From: Micrococcales bacterium
Lineage (GTDB): Bacteria; Actinomycetota; Actinomycetes; Actinomycetales; Dermatophilaceae
DNA: 16,572 nucleotides
Reading direction: 5' to 3'
Assembly: GCA_030452775.1 (NCBI GenBank)
Contig: JAKDLQ010000020.1
Coordinates: forward strand, 1 to 16,572
A program made the position numbers and the translations under genes. Positions 1-6,677 of this stretch are shown one piece after another; within the stretch, counting starts at the first letter, position 1; the number at the start of each line of letters is the position of its first letter. The notes beneath the pieces are model-generated. The model did not search any database and had not been told where the DNA came from. It worked only from the letters and a program-made list of their open reading frames with translations.

Positions 1-12
1 GGCCGGGGGCGG

Positions 13-26
13 GGGGGCGCGCCCCC
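13..26. terminator. GC palindrome downstream of the helicase gene (weak terminator candidate)
   Basis: A perfect 14-bp palindrome of five G, CGCG, five C lies about 47 bases beyond the stop codon of the minus-strand helicase. It could fold as a five-pair GC stem with a CGCG loop. No T-tract follows on either strand, so it would be at best a non-canonical terminator. Such palindromes also arise easily in DNA this GC-rich. Nothing else is recognisable in bases 1-72. Confidence 0.2.
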
Positions 27-72
27 GACCGGTGAGGCCCGCCGCGTCCTGGCCGCCGCCTCCACCCGATCT

Positions 73-3000
73 TCAGGCGAGGGCGGCAGAGAGCTCGCGG
101 AAGTACCTCTGACGCGCCCACGCGGCACGGTCGCCGATGACGTACAGGCGTCGCTGGGCTCTGCTGGCTGCGACGTTGACCAGGTTCGGGGTTGAGGCTG
201 CCCAGGCTTTGGCGCCCGGGCTGTTCGGGTCGCCGCCGAGGACGAGGATGACGACGGGGGCTTCACGGCCTTGGGCGGTGTGGATGGTTCCGGCACGTAA
301 GCCGGGATAGCTCGCGGTGAGCGCGGCCAGGGAGTCGGCGACCGCACGGAAAGGAGAGATGGCGATGACCTCTGACTCGTCAATGCCGTGCTCCTTGAGA
401 TAGGTCAGTGCGCCCTTCAGGCGCTCGATCTGGCTCGGTTGCAGATGGCTTCCGGGTGTGCTGGCAGGCTCGTCTACCCAGAAGCTCGCCGCGATCAACG
501 GACCGGATACGGCGCTGTCGAATCGATCGGGCCGCTCAGGGTTGGCGAGGTCGCGATGGACACCGTTCACCATGATGCCGTTGTAGGCGATCTGGTTGCA
601 GAGGGTGAACATCGGCTCGTCGCACCGACGATGGACACGGAGCGGGGCGCTGACCCAGACCTGCTCCTCGCCTTGGTCCAAGGTGGTGCCGAACGTCGTG
701 ACCCGGTCGGCGAGTGTCTGCACAGATGCGCGCGGAGGGATCCATGTGATCGAGACGCTGTAGTTGTTCGCGATGTCGCGCTGGGCCTTCTGCGGGATGG
801 TGACGACAGGTTGCAGCTGCAAGGGGTCGCCAACGGCAAGGACACGCTGGGCACGCCAGATCGCGCCGGCGGCATACTGCGGTGAGGCTTGACCGGCCTC
901 GTCGATCATGAGCCAGCCGATGGCCTCGCAGCCGAGGTCACCGAACATCCGGCTTGCGGAGGCGAAGGTGGTGGAGACCAAGGGGACGGTGAGGAAGAAC
1001 AGCTGCCAGGCGGCCAGCTGCTTTTCGGCCTCGAGGCGATGGGGGTAGTTGCCGGAGATGACGTCTCCCGCGGCGCGAAGGCCGTTGAGCATGTCTCCTG
1101 CTGCGTTTGCGAGGAAGTCCTGATGGAGGGTCAGGGCAGCGAGGAACAACTCGGAGCGGGCGGTGTCCAGTTCGGCGTCGAGCCAGGGGGCGTGCAGTTC
1201 GCGACGTTTCCCGGTCCATGCGTCTCCGGGATATCCGTCGCCGTAGCGGTCCTCGTCGGAAGCACACTGAGATCGGAGCTCCGCCCGCTCCTCCTGCACG
1301 AGGGTGAGGTCGTGTTCGGCGGCTGACAGGCGGGCCTGCGTCTGCTGGAGCGAGGCGCGGATCTGCTGGCCCACGGTGGCTGCATCCCGATGTCGCTCTT
1401 CGGCCGTGCGCAGCGTCTGGGCGAGGGGTTTCAGGCCAGTACGCCAGTCGCGAGCGGCTCGGCCGAGGGTGAAGATCGTCTCCAGGGCGCCTGGTTTGGT
1501 GGCGAGCTGCCGATCGTGCTGCGTGACGGCCTGCCTCCGGTCCGCCTCGGTTCGCTGTTCGATCGGTGCCTGGCTCGCCAGATCCTGCTCGATCGCCCGG
1601 ACCTGCTGGCGGGTGAGGTCGATGGTCGCGGACAGGGCATGTTCGCGCTCGGCGAGCTGCGGGCGCCGACCGAGGCGCTCCTGGGCCTGGCGCCGCTGCC
1701 GGATCAACGCGTCGACCCGGTGCTCGCTGTCGGCGAAGTCGTCGCGTGCTTGGGCCCAGGTCTTGTGCGGTGCGGTTCCGTTGTGCCACTGCGTCAGCCG
1801 GGTCTGCATCCGCGGCACACCGCCGTCGACGGGAGCGTTGGTCGCGGGGTCCTTCTCGTCGAACCAGAAGGCGGAGTGGAAGGCCGACCGGTTGCGCTTC
1901 CTTCCGAGCCGTGCCGCCACGAGACCCCACGCCGTCGGCGGATCGCTCGCCGCCGATGTGCCGTTGCTTGTCGCATCGTGGAGCACCTTGGTCGCGATCG
2001 CCGCGAAGTAGTCGGCCTCCTCACGCCACAGCTTGTCGATCGCCTCCCGTGCGGGGATCTCGTTGGTGACGTTCTCGACGGCGGCATTGTTGGCTGAGGC
2101 GACCACCATCTCGAACCCGGTCAGCTCCGGACGTAGCTGACGGACGATGCGCGGGTACCCGTCCTTGGCGGTCCAGCGATGCTCGTCGATGAAGGCGTCC
2201 TGCGCGTTCTCCAGGGCGGCCAGCCGGCGTGCGCGTTCGACGACGTTGGCGGCGAGGATGTCGCGCAGCATCGTGGTCTTCCCCGTGCCGGGTGGGCCGT
2301 TGACGCCCATCAGGCCAGCCGTCGGCCCGAGCACATTGAGGGCCTCGTTGACAGCGAACTGCTGGCTCAGCGCCAGTGAGTGTTGCGGGTTGGTCGGCCA
2401 CCGGCCCTTGGGTAGCCGCTCGATCGCCGTGCCGGCGCTGACAACGCCGGGGTCGTGCACGACGTCGATCCTGTCGCCGCTGCGCACCGAGTCATCGCCG
2501 GTGAGATAGGCGGCGAGTGCTGGCCCGACGTTGCCACGCTCGACCTGATCGCGGACGTCGGCCAGGTCGTCGAGATAGAAGCTGTTGAGGAAGTCGATAT
2601 CTGGGGGCTCCTCGGCGCGGCGCGCGGAGACCGCCACGCTCTCGATCACCACGCGCTCGGTCGCGAGACCCTCGAATCCACCGATCCCCGCGCCCGCGTG
2701 CGCGATCGTGAGCAACCCGTGGAGCGACTCGGCGTCATAGGGCGGCGCCTTCTCGGCCCCCGATGCGTCGCGACGGTCGCCCTCGTATCCTTCGACTGCG
2801 TCGGTGAACGCCTCGCATGCGGTGTCGAAGCCGTCCATCCACCGCGGATCCTGTGGGCCCGGATCGTGGATGCGCGCGACCGCCCACAACGCGGAGGACA
2901 GCACGGCGGAGCAGGCGACCAGCCGGCCCCCCTCATCGATCAGCACACCCGCGCAAGCGCTCTCCCCGCCCGGACGCTCGTCATAGGCGTCGACGTCCTC

Positions 3001-3279
3001 TCCGAACACACGATGCAACGACTCATAGGTCGCCTCAAGCTTGTACACCCCGAGGTAGACCGTATGCCGCCACACGCGACGCCGTCCGTGGATAGGCTCC
3101 GGCGTCGCCAGCTTCTCCCACGGCAGCGGCTCACCAGCTCGCCACTCGACAACCTGCCGATCCGATGGCCGCGCGGCCCTGCGAGTCGCCTTCGGAACCG
3201 GCTGCGGGCTGAACAGCTCGAGCATCCACCAGAACGTCAGGATCGCAAGCCGCTCATCCTCGGCGCGAGCATCTCTCAT
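73..3279 (-). CDS. Upf1/DNA2-type superfamily 1 helicase with coiled-coil insert
   Basis: Predicted ATP-dependent DNA or RNA helicase of 1068 residues, probably cytoplasmic. Visible motifs in order: Walker A GPPGTGKTT (328-336), motif Ia-like VVASANNAAVENV (392-404), Walker B/motif II DEAGQA (793-798), motif III GDPLQLQPV (818-826), motif IV-like LRVHRRCDEPM (880-890), motif V TIHTAQGREAPVV (998-1010) and motif VI NVAASRAQRRLYVIGD (1035-1050). The DEAG box and the HTAQG and ASRAQRR motifs are typical of the AAA_11/AAA_12 (Upf1-like, SF1B) group. Between motifs Ia and II, residues about 515-670 are rich in Gln, Arg, Glu and Ala and look like a long coiled coil. The first 300 residues match no family I know. 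I chose the ATG at 3279 because AGGATGG precedes it by a few bases; the frame stays open to 3501, but that extension is Arg-rich and overlaps the SnoaL-like gene. No nuclease domain is seen. The substrate is unknown. Helicases of this class occur both in housekeeping nucleic-acid metabolism and in phage defence, and no defence partner lies in this window. Confidence 0.9.
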   Translation of the reverse strand: MRDARAEDERLAILTFWWMLELFSPQPVPKATRRAARPSDRQVVEWRAGEPLPWEKLATPEPIHGRRRVWRHTVYLGVYKLEATYESLHRVFGEDVDAYDERPGGESACAGVLIDEGGRLVACSAVLSSALWAVARIHDPGPQDPRWMDGFDTACEAFTDAVEGYEGDRRDASGAEKAPPYDAESLHGLLTIAHAGAGIGGFEGLATERVVIESVAVSARRAEEPPDIDFLNSFYLDDLADVRDQVERGNVGPALAAYLTGDDSVRSGDRIDVVHDPGVVSAGTAIERLPKGRWPTNPQHSLALSQQFAVNEALNVLGPTAGLMGVNGPPGTGKTTMLRDILAANVVERARRLAALENAQDAFIDEHRWTAKDGYPRIVRQLRPELTGFEMVVASANNAAVENVTNEIPAREAIDKLWREEADYFAAIATKVLHDATSNGTSAASDPPTAWGLVAARLGRKRNRSAFHSAFWFDEKDPATNAPVDGGVPRMQTRLTQWHNGTAPHKTWAQARDDFADSEHRVDALIRQRRQAQERLGRRPQLAEREHALSATIDLTRQQVRAIEQDLASQAPIEQRTEADRRQAVTQHDRQLATKPGALETIFTLGRAARDWRTGLKPLAQTLRTAEERHRDAATVGQQIRASLQQTQARLSAAEHDLTLVQEERAELRSQCASDEDRYGDGYPGDAWTGKRRELHAPWLDAELDTARSELFLAALTLHQDFLANAAGDMLNGLRAAGDVISGNYPHRLEAEKQLAAWQLFFLTVPLVSTTFASASRMFGDLGCEAIGWLMIDEAGQASPQYAAGAIWRAQRVLAVGDPLQLQPVVTIPQKAQRDIANNYSVSITWIPPRASVQTLADRVTTFGTTLDQGEEQVWVSAPLRVHRRCDEPMFTLCNQIAYNGIMVNGVHRDLANPERPDRFDSAVSGPLIAASFWVDEPASTPGSHLQPSQIERLKGALTYLKEHGIDESEVIAISPFRAVADSLAALTASYPGLRAGTIHTAQGREAPVVILVLGGDPNSPGAKAWAASTPNLVNVAASRAQRRLYVIGDRAAWARQRYFRELSAALA

Positions 3280-3373
3280 GCCACCATCCTGCCCGGACGG
3301 CGCCGGCACCGCCCGGGTCAGCCGACGGGGCGAGGGAACCCGCCGCCTCGAGCCCCGGGCTGTCCGCTGCGCG

Positions 3374-3949
3374 TCATCGAGCCGCGCTACCGCCTCGTCG
3401 CCGCCACCAGCCGAGGAGCCCGAACACCGCCCGGCCCGCCGGCCTGCGAACGGCCGCCGTGTCCGGCAGGTAGCCCATCTGCTGCATCGCCCCTGCGGCA
3501 TCGAAGTAGAAGTGGTCCTCCTTGAGCCTGCCGCCGCGCAACTCGACCATGCTCATCGCCCGGATCTCCAGGCGCCGGCCGCTCGGTGGAAGTCCGAACA
3601 TCGGCCCGAGGTGTGTCCCGCGGATCGTGTACTCCTCCGCTACGTACTTGCCGCGAGGTACCCGCAAGGTGACGTCGAGCTCGAGGTCGGGCAGGGCCCG
3701 GAAGAGATCCTCGAGGAACCGCCGCACGGCCTCCTTCCCGTCGTAGACCTCGCCCATGGGGATGTTGCGCCACACGATGTCGTCCTCGTAGTGCTCGAGC
3801 ATCGCCGGGATGTTGCCGGAGTTCCAGTGTGGGAAGACGCCCGTGAAGGCATCGAGGTTGGCCTGCTCATGCGGGAGCAGATCGAGCGAGGTCCCCCACT
3901 CGGGCTCGGTGGAGGGGCGGGTCGCGGTCGGCGTCGTGGTTGTCGTCAT
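3374..3949 (-). CDS. SnoaL-like / ester cyclase-type NTF2-fold protein
   Basis: Encodes 191 residues. Residues about 28-162 carry the pattern of SnoaL-like polyketide cyclase/ester cyclase proteins: an N-terminal helix (HEQANLDAFTGVF), then WNSGNIPAMLEHYEDDIVWRN, a GKEAVRRFLEDLFRALPDLELDV segment, and late strands ending in KEDHFYFDAAGAMQQMGYLP. The fold is a small alpha/beta cone that binds a hydrophobic ligand. Members may be cyclases, isomerases, hydrolases or non-enzymatic, so the reaction cannot be assigned. The first 20 residues are a Thr/Pro-rich low-complexity lead. The C-terminus (AVFGLLGWWRRRGG) is a short hydrophobic/basic tail beyond the domain. The ATG at 3949 has only a weak ribosome-binding site. 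The gene is divergent from the SCP2-like gene across a 123-base gap and sits 94 bases upstream of the helicase on the same strand. That 94-base gap shows nothing distinctive except the helicase ribosome-binding site. Confidence 0.8.
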   Translation of the reverse strand: MTTTTTPTATRPSTEPEWGTSLDLLPHEQANLDAFTGVFPHWNSGNIPAMLEHYEDDIVWRNIPMGEVYDGKEAVRRFLEDLFRALPDLELDVTLRVPRGKYVAEEYTIRGTHLGPMFGLPPSGRRLEIRAMSMVELRGGRLKEDHFYFDAAGAMQQMGYLPDTAAVRRPAGRAVFGLLGWWRRRGGSAAR

Positions 3950-3977
3950 ACCCGGTCCAGAGCACGCCCGGCCTCTG

Positions 3978-4005
3978 GTGATACCGGCGGGCCGGGATGT
4001 ATCAC
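3978..4005. promoter_or_regulatory. Inverted repeat, candidate operator in the divergent intergenic region
   Basis: GTGATAC (3978-3984) and GTATCAC (3999-4005) form perfect 7-base arms around a 14-base spacer that itself contains CCGG-CGGG-CCGG. The element is centred between the divergent SnoaL-like and SCP2-like genes. AT-containing arms stand out in such GC-rich DNA, and the geometry fits a dimeric repressor such as a TetR-family protein. No regulator gene is in the window, so the binding protein is unknown. I could not place convincing -35 and -10 hexamers for either gene. Confidence 0.45.
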
Positions 4006-4008
4006 TGC

Positions 4009-4020
4009 CGCCGCGCGGCG
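4009..4020. repeat. 12-bp palindrome CGCCGCGCGGCG
   Basis: A perfect 12-bp palindrome lies four bases after the candidate operator and 52 bases before the SCP2-like start codon. It could form a short hairpin in a leader transcript or be a second protein site. GC-only palindromes of this size are expected by chance in such DNA, so its significance is doubtful. Confidence 0.2.
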
Positions 4021-4072
4021 CTCCTAGGTCCCATCACCACCCTGTCCCATCACACCGAAGCGAGGCTCACCC

Positions 4073-4468
4073 GTGGGCGCATTCACCAGCAAGGAGCAGG
4101 CCACCTCGGTCTTCACCACCTTGTTCGACATCCTCCTGCGCGACGAGCGGTTCGCCGCTACCGTCCGCGACGAGAATCTCTCCGTCCAGTTCTTCCACTC
4201 CGCTCCGGACCTGACGGTCTTCGTCAGTGCCGATGGCGTGTGGATCGATGAGACGCCGTCCGCTCCGGCGATCTCGATCAAGATGTCGTGCGACAGCGCG
4301 GACGCACTCTGGTCCGGACGGCTGCTCATGCCGATCGCCTTGGCCACCGGCAAGATCCGCATCAAGGGGAGCGTCGCCAAGGTCATCGAGTTCGTTCCGC
4401 TGCTACAGCCCGCCTTCGACCGGTACCCGGCCATCGCGGCCGAGGCCGGCGTCGGGGCGAGGCGGTGA
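4073..4468 (+). CDS. SCP2 sterol-binding domain-like protein
   Basis: A 131-residue single-domain protein resembling the SCP2 (sterol carrier protein 2) lipid-binding fold. The middle (residues 38-72) has alternating strands (LSVQFFHSAPDLTVFVSADG), and the end has the characteristic run ADALWSGRLLMPIALATGKI (77-96), then RIKGSVAKVIEFVPLLQPAF. The family binds sterols, fatty acids or acyl-CoAs in a hydrophobic tunnel without catalysis of its own. There is no signal peptide, so it should be cytoplasmic. The start is GTG at 4073, preceded by GCGAGG seven bases upstream; there is no in-frame ATG nearby. It is the first gene of a plus-strand run and ends just before the acyl-CoA dehydrogenase, which suggests coupled expression and a role in presenting an acyl-CoA or other lipid substrate to that enzyme. 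Confidence 0.8.
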   Translation: MGAFTSKEQATSVFTTLFDILLRDERFAATVRDENLSVQFFHSAPDLTVFVSADGVWIDETPSAPAISIKMSCDSADALWSGRLLMPIALATGKIRIKGSVAKVIEFVPLLQPAFDRYPAIAAEAGVGARR

Positions 4469-4473
4469 CGGGC

Positions 4474-5706
4474 ATGACCCAGCTTGCCGATCCGGCTGCC
4501 CTGACCCTCGCAGACGTGCCCACGCTCACCGCGCTCCCCGGCGAGATCCTCGCTCTGCGGAATACGGTCCGGGCATGGGCGCGAGAGCGGCTGGCGCCCG
4601 AGGTGCGCCGTCTCGACGAGGACGACGCCGCGGCGTTCGACTGGGGGCTCGTCCGCGAGGGCCACGACCTCGGCCTCACCCGGCTCGTCGTGCCCAAGCA
4701 GTTCGGCGGCCTCGGCCAGGGCGAATTCGGTGTCGCCGTCGCCCTCGAGGAGCTTGCAGCGGTCGACGCCGGCTTCGCCCTGATCTTCGGCGCGACGATG
4801 CTCGGTCAGGCCCCGGTGCTCCTCTCCGGGGACCCGCGCCTGCAGGCCCGCTTCCTGCCGCTCTTCTGCGGAGATCACCCCGTCCTCGCCTGCAACGCCA
4901 TCACCGAGGACCAGGCGGGCTGCGACCTGCTCATCCCCGAGAACGCCCAGTTCGCCCGGGGCGTCATGCGGGCCCGCCGCGAGGGGGAGCACTACGTCCT
5001 CGACGGCTCGAAGAAGTTCATCACCAACGGCAAGGTCGCCACCTATGCCACCGTCTTCGCGAACATCGAGGGGCAGCCAGGCGCCACCGGCCTCACCTGC
5101 TTCGTCGTCATGCTGGACCGGCCCGGCATCACCCTCGGCGAGGTCGCGGACAAGATGAGCTACCGCTCCTGCCTCGGCACCGAGATGCACTTCGAGCACG
5201 TCGTGGTGCCCGAGGAGAACGTCGTCGGCGGGGAGGGCGGCGGTGTCTACGTCAACATCCAGCAGATGAACATGGCGCGAGCCGCCGTCGCGGCGATCTC
5301 GACCGGCGTCGCCCGCGGCGCACTCGAGCAGGCCATCGAGTGGGCCGGGGATCGGGTCCAGGGTGGGGTCCCGCTGCGAGAGCATCAGTTCACCGCCCGA
5401 AAGCTCGCCGAGATGTCGGCCAAGGTCGATGCCGCCCGGATGCTCTATCTCAAGGCTGCGCACCTCGCGGACAACGCGATCCCCGCTCCCGCCTACGAAC
5501 CGGCCGTGGCCAAGCTGTTCGCCGACCAGGTCGCCATCGAGGTCGCCACCGAAGCGATGGGCCTCATGGGCGCCCGTGGATACCTGCGCGATCACGGCAT
5601 GGAGAAGCGGCTGCGCGATGCGCTCGGCGCCCGGATCTACGAAGGCACGCCCGAGGTGCTCGCGCTCGCGGTCACCGAGGCCATCTACACCGACGACGAC
5701 TTCTGA
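4474..5706 (+). CDS. Acyl-CoA dehydrogenase family flavoprotein
   Basis: A 410-residue FAD-dependent acyl-CoA dehydrogenase, normal for the family (about 380-410). It would introduce an alpha,beta double bond into an acyl-CoA thioester and pass electrons to an electron-transfer flavoprotein. Visible features: N-terminal helical domain (20-140), an altered version of the substrate/FAD loop ITEDQAGCDL (143-152, usually near TEPGAGSD), FITNGKVATYATVFANI in the beta domain (182-198), YRSCLGTEMHFEHVVVPEENVVG (230-252), and the C-terminal helical domain with IYEGTPEV (388-395). Glu390 there aligns with the catalytic base of medium-chain acyl-CoA dehydrogenase. The start is ATG 4474. An in-frame GTG at 4465 overlaps the SCP2 stop codon (GTGA) and is a real alternative adding three residues. 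GAGG at 4459-4462 lies eleven bases before the ATG. Either way translation is probably coupled to the SCP2-like gene. Chain-length specificity cannot be read from the sequence. Confidence 0.92.
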   Translation: MTQLADPAALTLADVPTLTALPGEILALRNTVRAWARERLAPEVRRLDEDDAAAFDWGLVREGHDLGLTRLVVPKQFGGLGQGEFGVAVALEELAAVDAGFALIFGATMLGQAPVLLSGDPRLQARFLPLFCGDHPVLACNAITEDQAGCDLLIPENAQFARGVMRARREGEHYVLDGSKKFITNGKVATYATVFANIEGQPGATGLTCFVVMLDRPGITLGEVADKMSYRSCLGTEMHFEHVVVPEENVVGGEGGGVYVNIQQMNMARAAVAAISTGVARGALEQAIEWAGDRVQGGVPLREHQFTARKLAEMSAKVDAARMLYLKAAHLADNAIPAPAYEPAVAKLFADQVAIEVATEAMGLMGARGYLRDHGMEKRLRDALGARIYEGTPEVLALAVTEAIYTDDDF

Positions 5707-5711
5707 CCGCC

Positions 5712-5739
5712 CGCTGCCACCACCAGCGCGCTGCCACCA
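5712..5739 (+). repeat. Tandem 11-bp direct repeat in the ACAD/acyltransferase-like gap
   Basis: CGCTGCCACCA occurs at 5712-5722 and again at 5729-5739, a 17-base period. CGCTG (5712-5716) can also pair with CAGCG (5724-5728) around a seven-base loop. The repeat fills most of the 58-base gap between the dehydrogenase stop codon and the next gene. It may be a weak attenuating hairpin or a replication-slippage remnant; I see no clear terminator or promoter. Confidence 0.3.
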
Positions 5740-5764
5740 GCAACCCAGCCGACAAGGAACCGCA

Positions 5765-6673
5765 ATGTGCCACATCGCATCCGGCGAGCGTGGGGAGCGC
5801 TACGTCGCCGACGTCATCTCCCTCCACCGCAGCCTCAGCTTCAAGGGCCTGCTGACGCAGGTCGACCCTCGCCACGTCATCCATGTCGCCGAGCGGGGCG
5901 ACGGTCTCGTCACTGCGGCACTGCAGACCCGGCACCTGCCGCACCGCTACCTCGTGGGGCTCCAGGGCTTCCGCCTCGCCCAGTACCTTCAGCTCGGATG
6001 GATCTGCGCGGATGTCGTGTACTCCTCGGCGATCTTCTGTGAGCCGGTAGCGGCGGTGCACCCCGAGGACGTTCACGTCCTCACGATGTCAGGCTCCGGG
6101 GCGATCCTCGGCTACCTGGCGCTCGCAGGGCCAACCGACGGGGGGCCGGCGGACCTGCTCGATCCCGGCAGGGGGCGGTTCCCGGTGGAGGAGGCGCACG
6201 AGATCAACCTCTTCGAGCACGTCCCGGGTCTGCCCGGTGTGCGATCTGACCAGGTGCGCGAGCTCAAGCGCTTCGTCCACTCGCGCACGCTGTCCGACCG
6301 TACGCAACGGCTGCGGGTCACGCTCGAGCTGCTCTATGGCATGGGCCAGGTACTGGCCCGGATCACGCCCACCATCCGGACCCTCGTCGGGGACGTGGAG
6401 GAACACGTCGCGCTGCGTCATCTGCTGCTCGCCGGGCTCGACGTCAAGCTCATCGAGGGGACCTCGCCCCGGCTGACGGAGCGGGATCTGCTCCATCACG
6501 CCTACGTGCAGCGCTCCAGCGTCAAGCCCTTCGTCGCGCACCTGCCCGACGAGGAGGAGGTCGGCCAGCGGGTCGCCCTGCTCGAGGCCACCCTCGACTC
6601 ACCGGACCTCTTCGATGCGACGCGAGAGCTGTCCAGGTCGACGCACGGCGCCCTGACCCGAGTGACGGGATGA
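5765..6673 (+). CDS. Unassigned protein resembling LuxI/FeeM-type N-acyltransferases (GNAT-like fold)
   Basis: A 302-residue soluble protein I cannot assign firmly. The order of segments recalls autoinducer synthases and N-acyl amino acid synthases of the GNAT superfamily. A strand pair EDVHVLTMSGSGAILGYLAL (101-120) occupies the place of their EVDHVL...GxxxGxxRL core. VRELKRFVHSRTLSD (164-178) recalls the WExSRF strand. A helix RLRVTLELLYGMGQVLARI (182-200) matches their ACP/acyl-CoA-side helix. GDVEEHVALRHLLLAGLDVKLIEG (209-232) resembles the late MExxLxRxGxxxxxxG element. If this is right, it would transfer an acyl group from acyl-CoA or acyl-ACP to an amine or amino acid. The context fits: SCP2-like and acyl-CoA dehydrogenase genes lie before it and a lipid-type exporter after it. 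The start ATG 5765 has a strong AAGGA seven bases upstream. The stop codon lies four bases before the next ATG. The similarity is by eye only, and the protein could be an unrelated fold. Confidence 0.6.
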   Translation: MCHIASGERGERYVADVISLHRSLSFKGLLTQVDPRHVIHVAERGDGLVTAALQTRHLPHRYLVGLQGFRLAQYLQLGWICADVVYSSAIFCEPVAAVHPEDVHVLTMSGSGAILGYLALAGPTDGGPADLLDPGRGRFPVEEAHEINLFEHVPGLPGVRSDQVRELKRFVHSRTLSDRTQRLRVTLELLYGMGQVLARITPTIRTLVGDVEEHVALRHLLLAGLDVKLIEGTSPRLTERDLLHHAYVQRSSVKPFVAHLPDEEEVGQRVALLEATLDSPDLFDATRELSRSTHGALTRVTG

Positions 6674-6677
6674 CGTG

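Noticed and set aside
3280..3501. N-terminal extension of the helicase frame to an ATG at 3501
   Set aside because: It is low-complexity Arg/Ser-rich, overlaps the end of the SnoaL-like gene on the same strand, and the ATG at 3279 has a proper ribosome-binding site.
2455..3525. 356-codon plus-strand open frame opposite the helicase
   Set aside because: Antisense to a well-supported gene, with no family pattern; typical GC-rich shadow frame.
4024..5775. 583-codon minus-strand open frame opposite the SCP2-like and dehydrogenase genes
   Set aside because: Gly/Asp/Arg-rich mirror of conserved coding sequence; no recognisable domain.
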